64,000 nt of DNA from Brevibacillus parabrevis (GCF_003710905.1 NZ_RHHV01000016.1:49259-113258), one strand, 5' to 3'; positions 35,567 through 44,404 are shown, numbered from the stretch's first letter. The notes: generated by a model not told the origin, from the sequence alone. Program-made: numbers and translations.

Positions 35567-36616
35567 CTACAGATCGACGACAGCTCCTGCGCCGCTCGCT
35601 TGCGCCTTTTGCAAAATGTGGTGCGCTGTCAGCAAATCTTGCAGCGCAATGCCTGTGCTGTCAAAAATCGTAATTTCCTCCGCCGAGCGGCGTCCCGCTG
35701 CCTGTCCGAGAATGACGCTGCCGATTTCCGCGACAATGTCCGCCTGCGAAATCAGCCCTTTTTTCAGCGGAATCTCGGTTTCTCCCACGCTCACAGCCTG
35801 CCCGATGTCATCCACGAAGACCCGTCCCATGGCGAAAAGTCGCTCGTCGATTTCCTGCTTGCCCGCCATGTCGGCTCCGATGCACGTAATGTGCGTCCCT
35901 GGCTTGACCCATTCGCTCTGAATCAGCGGCGTCCGGGAAGGGGTTGCCGTGATGATCACGTCCGCTTCTCCGACCGTCTTTTCCAGGCTTTCGACCGCGA
36001 TAAACTCAACCTCGCATTTACGTGCGTAGCGCTCGTAGTCTTCTCCTTCGTATTTCGCTACGAACGCCGTGAGCAGTCTGTCTTTGATCGTTGCCGCGAA
36101 CTTTTGCGCCTTTTCGTAGGAGCGCGGATGGCTGATGTACACTCGCTTGATGTTGTCCATCGCCATCAGTGTCGCGATGATTTGAAAAGGCGCCTGGTGA
36201 CCCGTCCCGATCATCAGCAGATTTTCCGCTTCCGGTCGAGCCAAATACTTGGCCCCGATCCCGCCAGCAGCCCCCGTTCGCATGCATGTAATATGCTCGC
36301 CGCTCAACAGCCCCAGCGGAACGCCTGTCCGGCTGTCCAGCACCATCACGGTTCCGATCAGCTGCGGCAATCCTTTTTGCTCGTTTTCGCCAAACCAGGA
36401 GACGAGCTTGAGTCCGAATATATCCGCTCTGGGCAAATGGCCCGACTTGATATCCATATCCGCTTTGCCTGCCGCAAATTCATGAAAAATCAGCGGAAAC
36501 AGCGTCGCTTGCTGACTCGATTTTATCTGGTAGGCTTGCTCCACCACTTCGATGACACTCGCCATGTCCAGCAGCTGTTCCGTTGTTGGTTGATTGATAA
36601 CCCGAAATGGAAACAT
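35567..36616 (-). CDS. Ornithine cyclodeaminase/alanine dehydrogenase family protein
   Basis: A 349-residue mu-crystallin/OCD-family NAD(P) enzyme. It has a Rossmann loop NLLMIGTGHQAPFQIIA (near residue 130) and the substrate-side stretch SGEHITCMRTGAAGGIGAKYLA typical of the family. Members cyclise ornithine to proline, reduce cyclic imino acids or act as alanine dehydrogenases, so the exact reaction is open. ATG 36616 follows GAGGAGG; the longer frame to 36688 has no ribosome site. It heads a two-gene unit with an aminotransferase, next to a polar amino-acid importer. Confidence 0.8.
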   Translation of the reverse strand: MFPFRVINQPTTEQLLDMASVIEVVEQAYQIKSSQQATLFPLIFHEFAAGKADMDIKSGHLPRADIFGLKLVSWFGENEQKGLPQLIGTVMVLDSRTGVPLGLLSGEHITCMRTGAAGGIGAKYLARPEAENLLMIGTGHQAPFQIIATLMAMDNIKRVYISHPRSYEKAQKFAATIKDRLLTAFVAKYEGEDYERYARKCEVEFIAVESLEKTVGEADVIITATPSRTPLIQSEWVKPGTHITCIGADMAGKQEIDERLFAMGRVFVDDIGQAVSVGETEIPLKKGLISQADIVAEIGSVILGQAAGRRSAEEITIFDSTGIALQDLLTAHHILQKAQASGAGAVVDL

Positions 36617-36700
36617 GTCTTGTGCTCCTCCTCTCGATTTCCTCCACACTAACACAGATTTTTCGGGCAAAAAAATTGAAAGTTCCAATAGTAAGCATTA

Positions 36701-36743
36701 AAAAACAAAAACCTCCATCCGATGACGTTCGGAAATGGAGGTT
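36701..36743 (-). terminator. Terminator after the IclR gene
   Basis: AACCTCCAT / ATGGAGGTT forms a 9-bp stem followed on the minus strand by TTTTTGTTTTTT. It separates the amino-acid importer/IclR unit from the cyclodeaminase unit, whose promoter must lie in 36617-36698. Confidence 0.85.
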
Positions 36744-36747
36744 GCGA

Positions 36748-37479
36748 TTAAGCGCCGCCGATTCTTGCAGATATGGCGGTTGCTTGCTGCTTTACTTTTT
36801 CGATGAGCTGCGGCAGCCGTTCATCCGGGACGCGGAAGATCGGTGCATTGATGGAAATCGCAGCCACGAGCTGATTGCCGTAGCCAAAGATCGGGGCTGC
36901 GACTGCCATCGTCCCTTCCGTTTTTTCGCCGTAGCTGATGGCATATCCGCCTTTTTTGGCGGCCGCAAGCTGTTCCAGAAACGCTTCGTGCGAAGGCGCT
37001 GGCAGCTGCTCGGAAATAATTTTTTCGATCTCGGCTGCCTTGGAATGGGCCAAAATCATTTTGCTGGGGGCACCGATCGTCAGTGGAATCCGTTCCCCCA
37101 AGTTCTCGTCAATGCGAATTTTCAGCGGACTCTCGACCTTTTCAATCGGCATCGAGTCCTTGCCTGCCAGTACGTTCAGGAAAATGCTCTCTTCGACCTC
37201 GTTGGCCAGCTCCTCCATGAATGGTCGAGCCACGGAACGCAAATTCAGCTTCTCGTGCAAAATAAAGCCGATTTCCATCCACGTATAACCGGGTTTGTAA
37301 TGCTTGGTGACAGGCTCCTGCTCAACCAATCCGAACTGGATCATCGATTCGAGGAAACGGTGGAGCGTGCTGATCGGCAGGCCGGTCGCTTCTGCTAACT
37401 CCGATATGGGCCAGGCGTGTTTTTCGTCTGATATCAGCACTCTGATGATTTTCATCGTCCGTTCGATTGATTGAACCAT
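36748..37479 (-). CDS. IclR-family transcriptional regulator
   Basis: A 243-residue IclR protein: winged helix (residues 1-65, with WPISELAEATGLPISTLHRFLESM) and a C-terminal GAF-like effector domain (PLTIGAPSKMILAHS, YGNQLVAAISINAPIF). ATG 37479, which has GGAGG and GAAGGA upstream, is preferred over ATG 37497. It is the last gene of the ATPase-binding protein-permease operon, 27 bases after the permease stop, so it probably senses the imported amino acid or a breakdown product. Confidence 0.87.
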   Translation of the reverse strand: MVQSIERTMKIIRVLISDEKHAWPISELAEATGLPISTLHRFLESMIQFGLVEQEPVTKHYKPGYTWMEIGFILHEKLNLRSVARPFMEELANEVEESIFLNVLAGKDSMPIEKVESPLKIRIDENLGERIPLTIGAPSKMILAHSKAAEIEKIISEQLPAPSHEAFLEQLAAAKKGGYAISYGEKTEGTMAVAAPIFGYGNQLVAAISINAPIFRVPDERLPQLIEKVKQQATAISARIGGA

Positions 37480-37506
37480 AGTTCCTTCGTCCTCCATAAA
37501 CGTGCC

Positions 37507-38193
37507 TTATGCTGCGACACTCGTATCCTTGGCCTGCTTTCGCAGTGTTTTTCCCTTGGCAAGCCTCGTCTCCAGTCTGTTGACAAAATAGGTGAACAGC
37601 ATAATCAGCACGAGATAGTACAAGCCGACGACCATGTATGTCTCCAGCTGTTTGTAGTTGGAAGCCGCCTCGCCGAGACCAGTTCCCCACAAATCTTGCA
37701 TCCCTACGTACGCTACCAGCGACGAGTCCTTCAACCCGATGATGAACTGGTTGCCGAGTGACGGGATCGCCCGGCGAAACGCCTGCGGCAAAATGATGCG
37801 GCGCATGGCCAGCGGGTACGACATCCCGAGAGAGCGGGACGCTTCCATCTGCCCGCGATCAATCGATTGGATCGAGCCGCGGAAAATCTCGGCAATATAA
37901 GCTCCGTTATGAACGGCGAGCGCGATTGCCCCTGCCCAAAACTGGGAAAGCGTCACCATGTTCGCCAACCCGAAGTACAAAATACAAATTTGCACGATCA
38001 AAGGCGTACCGCGAATGACGGTAATGTACAAGTGCGCGAAATAGTTAAGCGGCTTGGAATTGGAAATGCGGAAAAACGCAATGATCAGTCCGACGATGCA
38101 ACCGAGCAAGAGAGCGACTGCCGTGAGCTGAACGGTCAACCAGGTCGCTTTCAGGAAAAGGGGATAGCTGTTCAGAAAAATATCGATGATCAT
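37507..38193 (-). CDS. Polar amino-acid ABC transporter permease
   Basis: A 228-residue HisM/GlnP-family permease with five membrane helices and the EAA loop EASRSLGMSYPLAMRRIILPQAFRRAIPSLGNQF (in part). It pairs with the neighbouring binding protein and ATPase to import a polar amino acid. AGGAGG lies before ATG 38193. A single permease gene suggests a homodimeric channel. Confidence 0.9.
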   Translation of the reverse strand: MIIDIFLNSYPLFLKATWLTVQLTAVALLLGCIVGLIIAFFRISNSKPLNYFAHLYITVIRGTPLIVQICILYFGLANMVTLSQFWAGAIALAVHNGAYIAEIFRGSIQSIDRGQMEASRSLGMSYPLAMRRIILPQAFRRAIPSLGNQFIIGLKDSSLVAYVGMQDLWGTGLGEAASNYKQLETYMVVGLYYLVLIMLFTYFVNRLETRLAKGKTLRKQAKDTSVAA

Positions 38194-38218
38194 AGGAAAT
38201 CCTCCTCACATGAAGCGG

Positions 38219-38248
38219 AAAAAGGGGGGCGTCCAAACCGGACACCCC
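38219..38248 (-). terminator. Attenuator-like hairpin between binding protein and permease
   Basis: GGGG-T-GTCC / GGAC-G-CCCC forms a hairpin followed by CCTTTTT on the minus strand. Partial termination here would keep binding protein more abundant than permease. Confidence 0.6.
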
Positions 38249-38258
38249 GTTGCCCACT

Positions 38259-39074
38259 TTATTGTTTTTGCAGGATATTGCGGCCAAACCATTTTTGGCT
38301 GATTTTTTCGTAGGTGCCGTCTTTGATGATTTCATCCAGCGCTTTGTTGATTCGGTCTACCGATTCCTGATCGCCCAGTCGCACAGCAATTGCCTGTTCG
38401 TCGAAGCTGAGTGGCTCACCCACGTCGATGACTTTTCCGCCACCCTCTTTAATAAAGCGCAAGCCTACTACCTGGTCGGTAATGACCGCGTCCAGACGTC
38501 CTGTCGGCAAGTCGAGCAGCGCCGTGATATCGCTGTCGTATTGGGTGATTTTATCTTCATCTGTCAGTTTTTTCGCCCAGTCCAAGTAGTTGGAAGCTTT
38601 GACGACCCCGATCTTTTTGCCTTTCAGATCGTCCTTGCCCTTGATTGTCGTGTTGCCTTCCTGCACGAAAATCTGCGAGCCGGAGCGATAGTACGGATTC
38701 GTGAAGGAAACCGCTTTTTGACGCTCGGGAGTCACCGTCAAGCTGCCGATGATCGAGTCGTATTTTTTCGCATCCAGACCAGGAATGATCGTCTCAAACG
38801 GGTTCGTGATCGGAACGGCGTTCATCCCCATTTTTTCCGCCAGCGCTTGTCCGATTTCTACGTCAAAGCCTGTCAGCTGCCCGTTTTCTTTAAAGCTGAA
38901 CGGCTTGTACACTCCGCTCATCGCGTAAGTAAAATCTTTTTTGCCTTCGCCGCCCGCTGCTTGTCCGCCTCCTGCCGGCGCGCTGCTCTCTTGAGAGCCA
39001 CATGCCGAGAGCAGAAGCGAGCCCAACAGAACGGTAGACAACAAAACTCCGGACCATTTTGCACGTTTTTTCAT
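38259..39074 (-). CDS. Amino-acid-binding lipoprotein (family 3)
   Basis: A 271-residue family-3 solute-binding lipoprotein with lipobox LLSAC near residue 24. The fold features FTYAMSGVYKPFSFKENGQLTGFDVEIGQALAEKMG (in part) and TNPFETIIPGLDAKKYD belong to cystine-, glutamine- or histidine-type binding proteins. It lies on the outer membrane face and delivers its ligand to the permease. Which amino acid is bound cannot be read from the sequence. Confidence 0.9.
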   Translation of the reverse strand: MKKRAKWSGVLLSTVLLGSLLLSACGSQESSAPAGGGQAAGGEGKKDFTYAMSGVYKPFSFKENGQLTGFDVEIGQALAEKMGMNAVPITNPFETIIPGLDAKKYDSIIGSLTVTPERQKAVSFTNPYYRSGSQIFVQEGNTTIKGKDDLKGKKIGVVKASNYLDWAKKLTDEDKITQYDSDITALLDLPTGRLDAVITDQVVGLRFIKEGGGKVIDVGEPLSFDEQAIAVRLGDQESVDRINKALDEIIKDGTYEKISQKWFGRNILQKQ

Positions 39075-39101
39075 CTGAAATTCCCCCTGTTTTCTCTGTT
39101 T

Positions 39102-39824
39102 TTAACGAATGCTGCGCAAAAACTGCTTGGTTCTTTCGTGTTGCGGATTTTCAAAGAACGCACTAGGCGGCCCTTGCTCCAGGATTTGACCATCGTGCAT
39201 GAACACGGCGCGATCTGCGACTTCGCGGGCAAAGCCCATTTCATGGGTGACGACGATCATGGTCATGCCTTCTTTTGCCAGTTGCTTCATTACCTGCAAC
39301 ACTTCGCCGACCAGCTCAGGGTCAAGTGCGGAGGTAGGTTCATCGAAAAGCATGATTTTCGGCTTCATCGCAAGCGCTCGCGCAATCGCCACGCGCTGCT
39401 TCTGTCCACCCGAGAGCATGTCCGGGTACACATCCGCCTTATCCTGCATGTTTACTTTTTTCAACAGTTCGTTGGCCAGCTCTTTCGCCTCGGCGACTTT
39501 CATTCCCTTGACGTGCACCGGAGCCTCGATCACATTTTCCAGTACCGTCTTGTGCGGGAACAGATTGAAGTGCTGGAATACCATCCCAACCTCTGCCCGA
39601 AAATGGTTCAGATTGGTCTTGTGCGGGTCAACCTTCTCCCCGCTGATCCAAATCTCGCCAGCTTCATGAAATTCCAAAAAATTCAAACATCGAAGCAAAG
39701 TGCTTTTGCCTGAACCGCTGGCACCGAGCAAGACGACGACTTCTTTCTCCTCTACCGAGAGGGTGACACCTTTCAGCACGGTGAGTGATCCGAAAGACTT
39801 GACTAGCTGCTTAACCTCAATCAT
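39102..39824 (-). CDS. Polar amino-acid ABC transporter ATPase (GlnQ-like)
   Basis: A 240-residue ATPase with Walker A GASGSGKST (residues 33-41), signature LSGGQKQRVAIARAL, Walker B IMLFDEPTSALDPE and H-loop VVTHEMGFA, the last typical of the GlnQ/HisP branch. First gene of the importer operon; GGGGGATAGCAGG precedes ATG 39824. A strong promoter lies about 80 bases upstream. Confidence 0.92.
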   Translation of the reverse strand: MIEVKQLVKSFGSLTVLKGVTLSVEEKEVVVLLGASGSGKSTLLRCLNFLEFHEAGEIWISGEKVDPHKTNLNHFRAEVGMVFQHFNLFPHKTVLENVIEAPVHVKGMKVAEAKELANELLKKVNMQDKADVYPDMLSGGQKQRVAIARALAMKPKIMLFDEPTSALDPELVGEVLQVMKQLAKEGMTMIVVTHEMGFAREVADRAVFMHDGQILEQGPPSAFFENPQHERTKQFLRSIR

Positions 39825-39874
39825 CCTGCTATCCCCCTATCTATCTGTTGCCGGATGGATGGCCCTTTTCACTT

Positions 39875-39935
39875 TTTCCGAATATCGGAAATGATTTCTG
39901 ATTTAAATTATAATTGTATATTTTCAGACATTCAA
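39875..39935 (-). promoter_or_regulatory. Promoter of the amino-acid importer with CodY-like box and dyad
   Basis: Read on the minus strand, TTGAAT (39930-39935) and TATAAT (39907-39912) are 17 bases apart. A stretch AATGTCTGAAAATAT across the -35/spacer matches 11 of 15 positions of the CodY box. Downstream of -10 is the dyad TTTCCGA-N3-TCGGAAA (39875-39891), a candidate operator. The rest of 39825-40139 holds only the 8-base tandem repeat at 40094-40129. Confidence 0.6.
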
Positions 39936-40093
39936 GAAAAATAAAATTTACTGAATAAATATGCATGCCTGAAAGGGCAGAAGCTGGCAGTGCCAAGCTT
40001 TCACGCCTTTTTCAGCAAAAAGTCGGGATGTTGTTTGGGACACAAAAAGCGCCTTCTTCCGGTTTTGCTCAGAAGAAAGCGCCTTTGTTCTTT

Positions 40094-40129
40094 GGCGTTT
40101 TTGCCGTTTTGCCGTTTTGCCGTTTTGCC
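40094..40129. repeat. Tandem GCCGTTTT repeat after a stop codon
   Basis: The 8-base unit GCCGTTTT occurs three times in a row from 40103, with a further partial unit and a degenerate GGCGTTTTT before it. It lies about ten bases beyond the stop codon of the minus-strand FUSC-type gene. Confidence 0.7.
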
Positions 40130-40139
40130 ACACGAAGCG

Positions 40140-41147
40140 TTACTTGCCCGGTGTTGGCTCCGCTACGGCTGCTGGTTTTTTGTCCTCACTGCTTTTGCCC
40201 AGCTCATGCTTGATGAATAAATAATTCTCGATCTCGCGCAACAAGTAAAACAGCGACGCTCTCGTCTCAAATTCCTCGCGCGTGCGCGGCAGCTCCGACT
40301 CCTTGATCTCCTCGCGCATTTGGCGAAGCTGATCGATAAAGCGGTACGCCGTATTGCCCGGGTGCACCGAGTCGCTGATCCGTTCGAGAAAATCAGCGAT
40401 CCAATGGCTCTGCGGCACCTGCGTGTCGAGTGACGAAACGATCGGCATCATCCGCTCCAACAGTTCATACTGCTTTTCTCGCATGACAAAGTATTGGTAG
40501 TACGAGTCATCGCGCCGCCCCAGACGGTTATCGATGTCGCGCGACGCAAGCCTGAGCGCTTTTTCCAAAAGACCCGGCGCCTCGATCATCTCTTTCCCGT
40601 CCCAATCGCTCTCGCCATGCCGCAAGTAGTAGCAAAACTCCCGCAAAATTTGCCTGAACAGCTGCTCGATCTGCTTTTGCATCGCCCGCAGTTCCTTGTC
40701 TAGGCTCGGCATGTACAAGTTCACGAGCAGCGCGACCCCGACGCCGATCACCAGCAGTCCCGCTTCGTTCAGCAATAACGGGAAATCCATTCTTTGCGCC
40801 GAGTACAGGTGCATGAGCACGACCATGCTGCTGACGAAGCCCTCCTGGATGCCAAACCGCACAGCGAGCGGCAAAAACAGCAGGATGGCGAGCAAAATGG
40901 CAACAGGCGAATACCCGAGCAAATAAAACAGCGCCATCCCGATGCCAAGCCCGAGAAAGCTGGACATGATCCGGTTCCACGCTGTGCGGAACGACTGCTT
41001 GACCGTTACTTGTATGCAAAGAATCGTAATGATGCCCGCAGATGCGGGGTACAGCAGATCAAGCTGTTGAGCCAAAAAGATCGAGATCGCTGTCCCGATC
41101 GCCGTTTTTAAAGTGCGATAGCCGATTTTCAGCTTTAGAAAGCCCAG
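40140..41147 (-). CDS. FUSC/aromatic-acid-exporter-type membrane protein
   Basis: About 335 residues. The N-terminal half has four to six membrane helices with the YPASAGIITILCIQVTVKQSFRTAWNRI pattern (in part) of the DUF939/ArAE-1 family. The C-terminal half is a soluble helical domain. The family is associated with efflux of aromatic acids or envelope stress. The first ATG-type codon (41075) would cut off the conserved first helix. The frame extends upstream and GGAGGGG lies seven bases before CTG 41147, so an unusual CTG start is proposed (reading LGFLKLKIGYRTLKTAIG). Confidence 0.72.
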   Translation of the reverse strand: MGFLKLKIGYRTLKTAIGTAISIFLAQQLDLLYPASAGIITILCIQVTVKQSFRTAWNRIMSSFLGLGIGMALFYLLGYSPVAILLAILLFLPLAVRFGIQEGFVSSMVVLMHLYSAQRMDFPLLLNEAGLLVIGVGVALLVNLYMPSLDKELRAMQKQIEQLFRQILREFCYYLRHGESDWDGKEMIEAPGLLEKALRLASRDIDNRLGRRDDSYYQYFVMREKQYELLERMMPIVSSLDTQVPQSHWIADFLERISDSVHPGNTAYRFIDQLRQMREEIKESELPRTREEFETRASLFYLLREIENYLFIKHELGKSSEDKKPAAVAEPTPGK

Positions 41148-41241
41148 TCTTGTTCCCCTCCGCTCTGATGTCGCTTTCCTCTTTACTGTATCAAAAAGTT
41201 TCCGGGAACCAAAGCCAAGACTTTGTTAAGAAACCGTGTCC

Positions 41242-41649
41242 TTACACCTTTTTCCCGCAGCCCGGACAGTATTGGTAGCCAGCCTTTACGCGCTGCCCGC
41301 AGTACGGACAAAAAGCTTTTTCGCCTGTCGTCTCTGTGTCCGCTTCCGCTTCTCTCTCCTTGCCGAATCGGCGGTTCAACGGGTCGCCTTCCTCGCTGGC
41401 GTCCGTAATATCGTACAGCGACATCCGCTCTCTGCCTGTAGCGTTTTTATAGTGATAAACAGCCTGAACGATCCCGATAATGATAAACAAGACCCCAAAC
41501 AAAGGAAAAATCGTGCCGACCACGGGAAACGGCGAATCTTGCGTGATGAAAAATGCCATAATCGTCCAAAATACTCCGAAAACAATAGCAACGACACTTC
41601 CCGCCGCGCCCATTGCCGACGGGCCTCTTCCTGGCTTGATGCTTTTCAT
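41242..41649 (-). CDS. Two-helix membrane protein with C-terminal zinc ribbon
   Basis: A 135-residue protein with two membrane helices (about residues 12-60), an acidic linker and a C-terminal double-CxxC zinc ribbon (FCPYCGQRVKAGYQYCPGCGKKV). The zinc ribbon faces the cytoplasm or exterior depending on topology, which is not settled. GGAGAGGGG precedes ATG 41649; a GTG at 41709 with GGGAGA is an alternative start. Function unknown; no clear operon partner. Confidence 0.68.
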   Translation of the reverse strand: MKSIKPGRGPSAMGAAGSVVAIVFGVFWTIMAFFITQDSPFPVVGTIFPLFGVLFIIIGIVQAVYHYKNATGRERMSLYDITDASEEGDPLNRRFGKEREAEADTETTGEKAFCPYCGQRVKAGYQYCPGCGKKV

Positions 41650-41813
41650 TGCAATCCCCTCTCCTTCCGGCTTAATCGCTTCCCAGCGCAGCCTCTCTCT
41701 GTTCTTCACATTTCTCCCATCCTATTACATCTACGTTCCGAGCACAAATCGGTTTCCTGCGGCTGGCAGGCTCGACGCCTAAAAAAGACCGAGCCAGAGC
41801 CGATCCCCCGGGC

Positions 41814-41861
41814 AAAAAAAATCTGCCGATGCGACAACTAGCAGCCGCACAGCAGATTTTT
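41814..41861. terminator. Bidirectional terminator after hemQ
   Basis: AAAAATCTGC and GCAGATTTTT enclose a 26-base loop region. A-runs on the left give a T-run for the minus-strand hemQ transcript. Confidence 0.75.
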
Positions 41862-41870
41862 GACAGATGA

Positions 41871-42623
41871 TTACACTTCCAGTTTTTTCGCGAGCGTTTC
41901 CTGATTCAGCACGTTACCGACCAGGAAGTTGCCGAACTCGCCAAAACGGGCACTCACTTCATCAAAGCGCATTTCGTAGACGATGTGCTTGAACTCCAGC
42001 GGATCGTTGGCGAACAGCGTCACGCCCCACTCCCAATCGTCGAAACCGACGGAGCCGCCGATGATTTGTTTGACGCGTCCAGCGTAGGAGCGGCCGATCA
42101 TGCCGTGGGAGCGCATCATTTCTTGACGCTCCTGCATGCTCAGCATGTACCAGTTGTCTTGCAAATCGCGTTTTTTGTTCATTGGGTAGAAGCAAATGTG
42201 CTCCCATTTTGGCAGGATCGGATACAGGCGATCGCGCACGTGCGGATTTGCCTTCGGATCTTCGCCCGGGTTATGTACATAGTTGCTCAACTCGACAACG
42301 GAGACGTAGGAGTACGGAGCATCTGTAAAGGCAGCAAAGCGGGTTTTATTGAAAGCCGTCTTGATTTCTTCGAGTTCTTGCATGGTCGGGCGCAGGAACA
42401 TGAACACGAGGTCTGCTTTGTGTCCAAGAATCGAATAGAAAGCCGTGCTTCCTTGGTTTTCCGCTTCGTTCGCTTCCCAAGTGCGGATCAGCCCGTTCAG
42501 CTCGTCCAACGCTGCTTGGCGCTCCTCGGCGGAAGCCGCTTTCCACTTTTCCCAATTGATCGTGCGGAAATTATGATACGTATACCAACCTTCTAATGTA
42601 AGCAACGCTTCGTTTGCGCTCAT
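41871..42623 (-). CDS. hemQ: Coproheme decarboxylase HemQ
   Basis: A 250-residue chlorite-dismutase-fold protein of the Gram-positive HemQ branch. The catalytic Tyr146 and Lys150 lie in CFYPMNKKRD and the proximal haem histidine His173 in MRSHGMIGRSY. It converts coproheme III to haem b by two oxidative decarboxylations, the last step of the coproporphyrin-dependent pathway. AAGGAGCTG stands before ATG 42623. It is transcribed alone. The variant haem pathway supports a Firmicute or actinobacterial host. Confidence 0.94.
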   Translation of the reverse strand: MSANEALLTLEGWYTYHNFRTINWEKWKAASAEERQAALDELNGLIRTWEANEAENQGSTAFYSILGHKADLVFMFLRPTMQELEEIKTAFNKTRFAAFTDAPYSYVSVVELSNYVHNPGEDPKANPHVRDRLYPILPKWEHICFYPMNKKRDLQDNWYMLSMQERQEMMRSHGMIGRSYAGRVKQIIGGSVGFDDWEWGVTLFANDPLEFKHIVYEMRFDEVSARFGEFGNFLVGNVLNQETLAKKLEV

Positions 42624-42727
42624 CGAAAATCAGCTCCTTAGAAAAATCTGGTGAACCTTCGTGACAACACTCCCAGTATAGCATAAGGGACAGACAGATA
42701 TTCGGAACAGATTGGTGAACAACAAAA

Positions 42728-42760
42728 GAAACAAGCGGCGCCAGACGGCTACCGCTTGTT
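42728..42760 (-). terminator. Terminator overlapping the nagB stop codon
   Basis: AACAAGCGG / CCGCTTGTT forms a 9-bp stem whose upstream arm is the last codons and stop of nagB, followed on the minus strand by TCTTTTGTT. Confidence 0.7.
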
Positions 42761-43507
42761 TTCCACACTTGTCGCAGCGACAGTCAGCTGGCTCGCCGCC
42801 GCCTCGTCCACGATGACCGTTACATCCGGGTGAAGTTGCAGCAAGGACGCTGGCACATCCGCTGTCGGCTCGCCCTCCACCATCAGGCGCACAGCCTGTG
42901 CTTTTGCCTCTCCGCTTGCCAACAGCACGACCTTTTTCGCTCCGAGAATCGTCTTGATCCCCATGGAAACCGCTTGCGTAGGCACTTCCTCCACGCTGGC
43001 AAAATAACGGGCGTTCGCCTCAATCGTGCTCTCGGTCAGTTGCACCACCCGCGTCGTCGACTCCGCGGAAGATCCCGGTTCGTTGAATCCGATGTGACCG
43101 TTGTTGCCGATGCCAAGCACTTGAATATCGATACCGCCCGCTTCGCGAATCGCTTCCTCATAGCGCGCGCACTCCTTGTCCAGATCGACCGCATCTCCTG
43201 TTGGGACGTGTGTTTTGTCTGCTGGCAAGTTGATGTGCTGGAACAAATTTTCCTGCATATAGGCGCGATAGCTTTGCGGATGCGCCGAAGACAGCCCGAC
43301 ATATTCATCCAGATTAAAGCTCTGCGCCTGCGAAAAATCGATCCCTTCGTCTTCGTGCAGCTTGATCAGCTCCCGGTACATGCCTACCGGAGTGCCGCCC
43401 GTTGCCAGACCCAGGACGGTCTGCGGGTGCTGCTTCACCTCAGAGGCAAGCAATTCGGCCGCTTTGCGGCTCATTTCCTGATAATCCTTGACTATGACAA
43501 GTTTCAA
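42749..43507 (-). CDS. nagB: Glucosamine-6-phosphate deaminase
   Basis: A 252-residue NagB. TGGTPVGMYRELI forms the phosphate-binding N-terminal loop, FNLDEYVGL carries the catalytic aspartate and GIGNNGHIGFNEPG the ring-opening histidine. It converts glucosamine-6-phosphate to fructose-6-phosphate and ammonia. The start is TTG 43507 behind GAGGTGAGAGG. It lies 15 bases after a MurR/RpiR regulator gene. No nagA is present in the window, so N-deacetylation must occur elsewhere. Confidence 0.94.
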   Translation of the reverse strand: MKLVIVKDYQEMSRKAAELLASEVKQHPQTVLGLATGGTPVGMYRELIKLHEDEGIDFSQAQSFNLDEYVGLSSAHPQSYRAYMQENLFQHINLPADKTHVPTGDAVDLDKECARYEEAIREAGGIDIQVLGIGNNGHIGFNEPGSSAESTTRVVQLTESTIEANARYFASVEEVPTQAVSMGIKTILGAKKVVLLASGEAKAQAVRLMVEGEPTADVPASLLQLHPDVTVIVDEAAASQLTVAATSVENKR

Positions 43508-43522
43508 TTCCTCTCACCTCAA

Positions 43523-44404
43523 TCAATATTTTCGTTCCAATACGGCTTTCGCTGTCCGTTCCTTGTATGTGAGCGCCTTTTCCTTGTTGCGCAGCGTAAT
43601 GGTCGTGCAGATGACGTCCAGCACGTGCAACTGGGCGATTTTCGCAGCCAGAGAACCTCCCTGCAACGGGCCTTCCTGTGCGGCGGTCAACAGCGTCATA
43701 TCCGCGACACCCGTAATCGGCGAGCGGCGGTAATGCGTAATGCAAATCGTCGTGGCTCCCGCCTCTTTCGCGACCTTGAGCGAATCGATCGTATCCTTCG
43801 TGCTCCCGGAAACAGACAGCCCGATCGCTACATCCCCCGGCCCGAGCGTAGCTGCCGCCATCGCCTGAAGGTGCGATTCACTCATGGCATCCACGCGCAG
43901 TCCGATCCGCAAAAACGCGTACTTCGCATCCTGCGCCGTCACAGCCGATGTTCCTACTCCGTAAAAGTGAATCGTCCCTGCCTGCTGCAAAAGCTGGACA
44001 CAACGCTCGATCTGCTCCAGATCGAACAGGGCAGATGTATCGGCAATCGCCTGTTGATTCGTCGCGGTTATTTTTTGCGCCATCGTCTCCAGCGAATCTT
44101 CCTCGCCTACTTCGCCGTGCAAATTTTTCGCAGGTGCAACCAGCTCCTGCGCGAGCGCCAGCTTGAACTCCTGATAGCCGCGAAAACCGATTTTCCGGCA
44201 AAAGCGCAGCACCGTCGTTTCGCCGACGCCAGCCTTTTCAGCCAGGTCGATCACAGAAGAATAAATGACGCTGTCTGTCTGCTGCAAAACGATGCTCGCT
44301 ACCTTTTGCTCCGATTTCGTGAAGGAGGGCAAAAGACTCTGGATGTGCAAAAGGGTGTTTGTCTTGACTCCGGCAACGGTCAACTCCTCTGTATGTCCTG
44401 CCAT
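43523..44404 (-). CDS. MurR/RpiR-family regulator with SIS domain
   Basis: A 293-residue regulator. The N-terminal helix-turn-helix domain (to about residue 90) contains SVIDLAEKAGVGETTVLRFCRKIGFRGYQEFKLAL. The C-terminal SIS phosphosugar-binding domain (about 130-270) contains IHFYGVGTSAVTAQDAKYAFLRIG and ISVSGSTKDT-like residues. It should sense an amino-sugar phosphate and control the nagB transcript it leads. AGGAGGCGC precedes ATG 44404. Confidence 0.88.
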   Translation of the reverse strand: MAGHTEELTVAGVKTNTLLHIQSLLPSFTKSEQKVASIVLQQTDSVIYSSVIDLAEKAGVGETTVLRFCRKIGFRGYQEFKLALAQELVAPAKNLHGEVGEEDSLETMAQKITATNQQAIADTSALFDLEQIERCVQLLQQAGTIHFYGVGTSAVTAQDAKYAFLRIGLRVDAMSESHLQAMAAATLGPGDVAIGLSVSGSTKDTIDSLKVAKEAGATTICITHYRRSPITGVADMTLLTAAQEGPLQGGSLAAKIAQLHVLDVICTTITLRNKEKALTYKERTAKAVLERKY

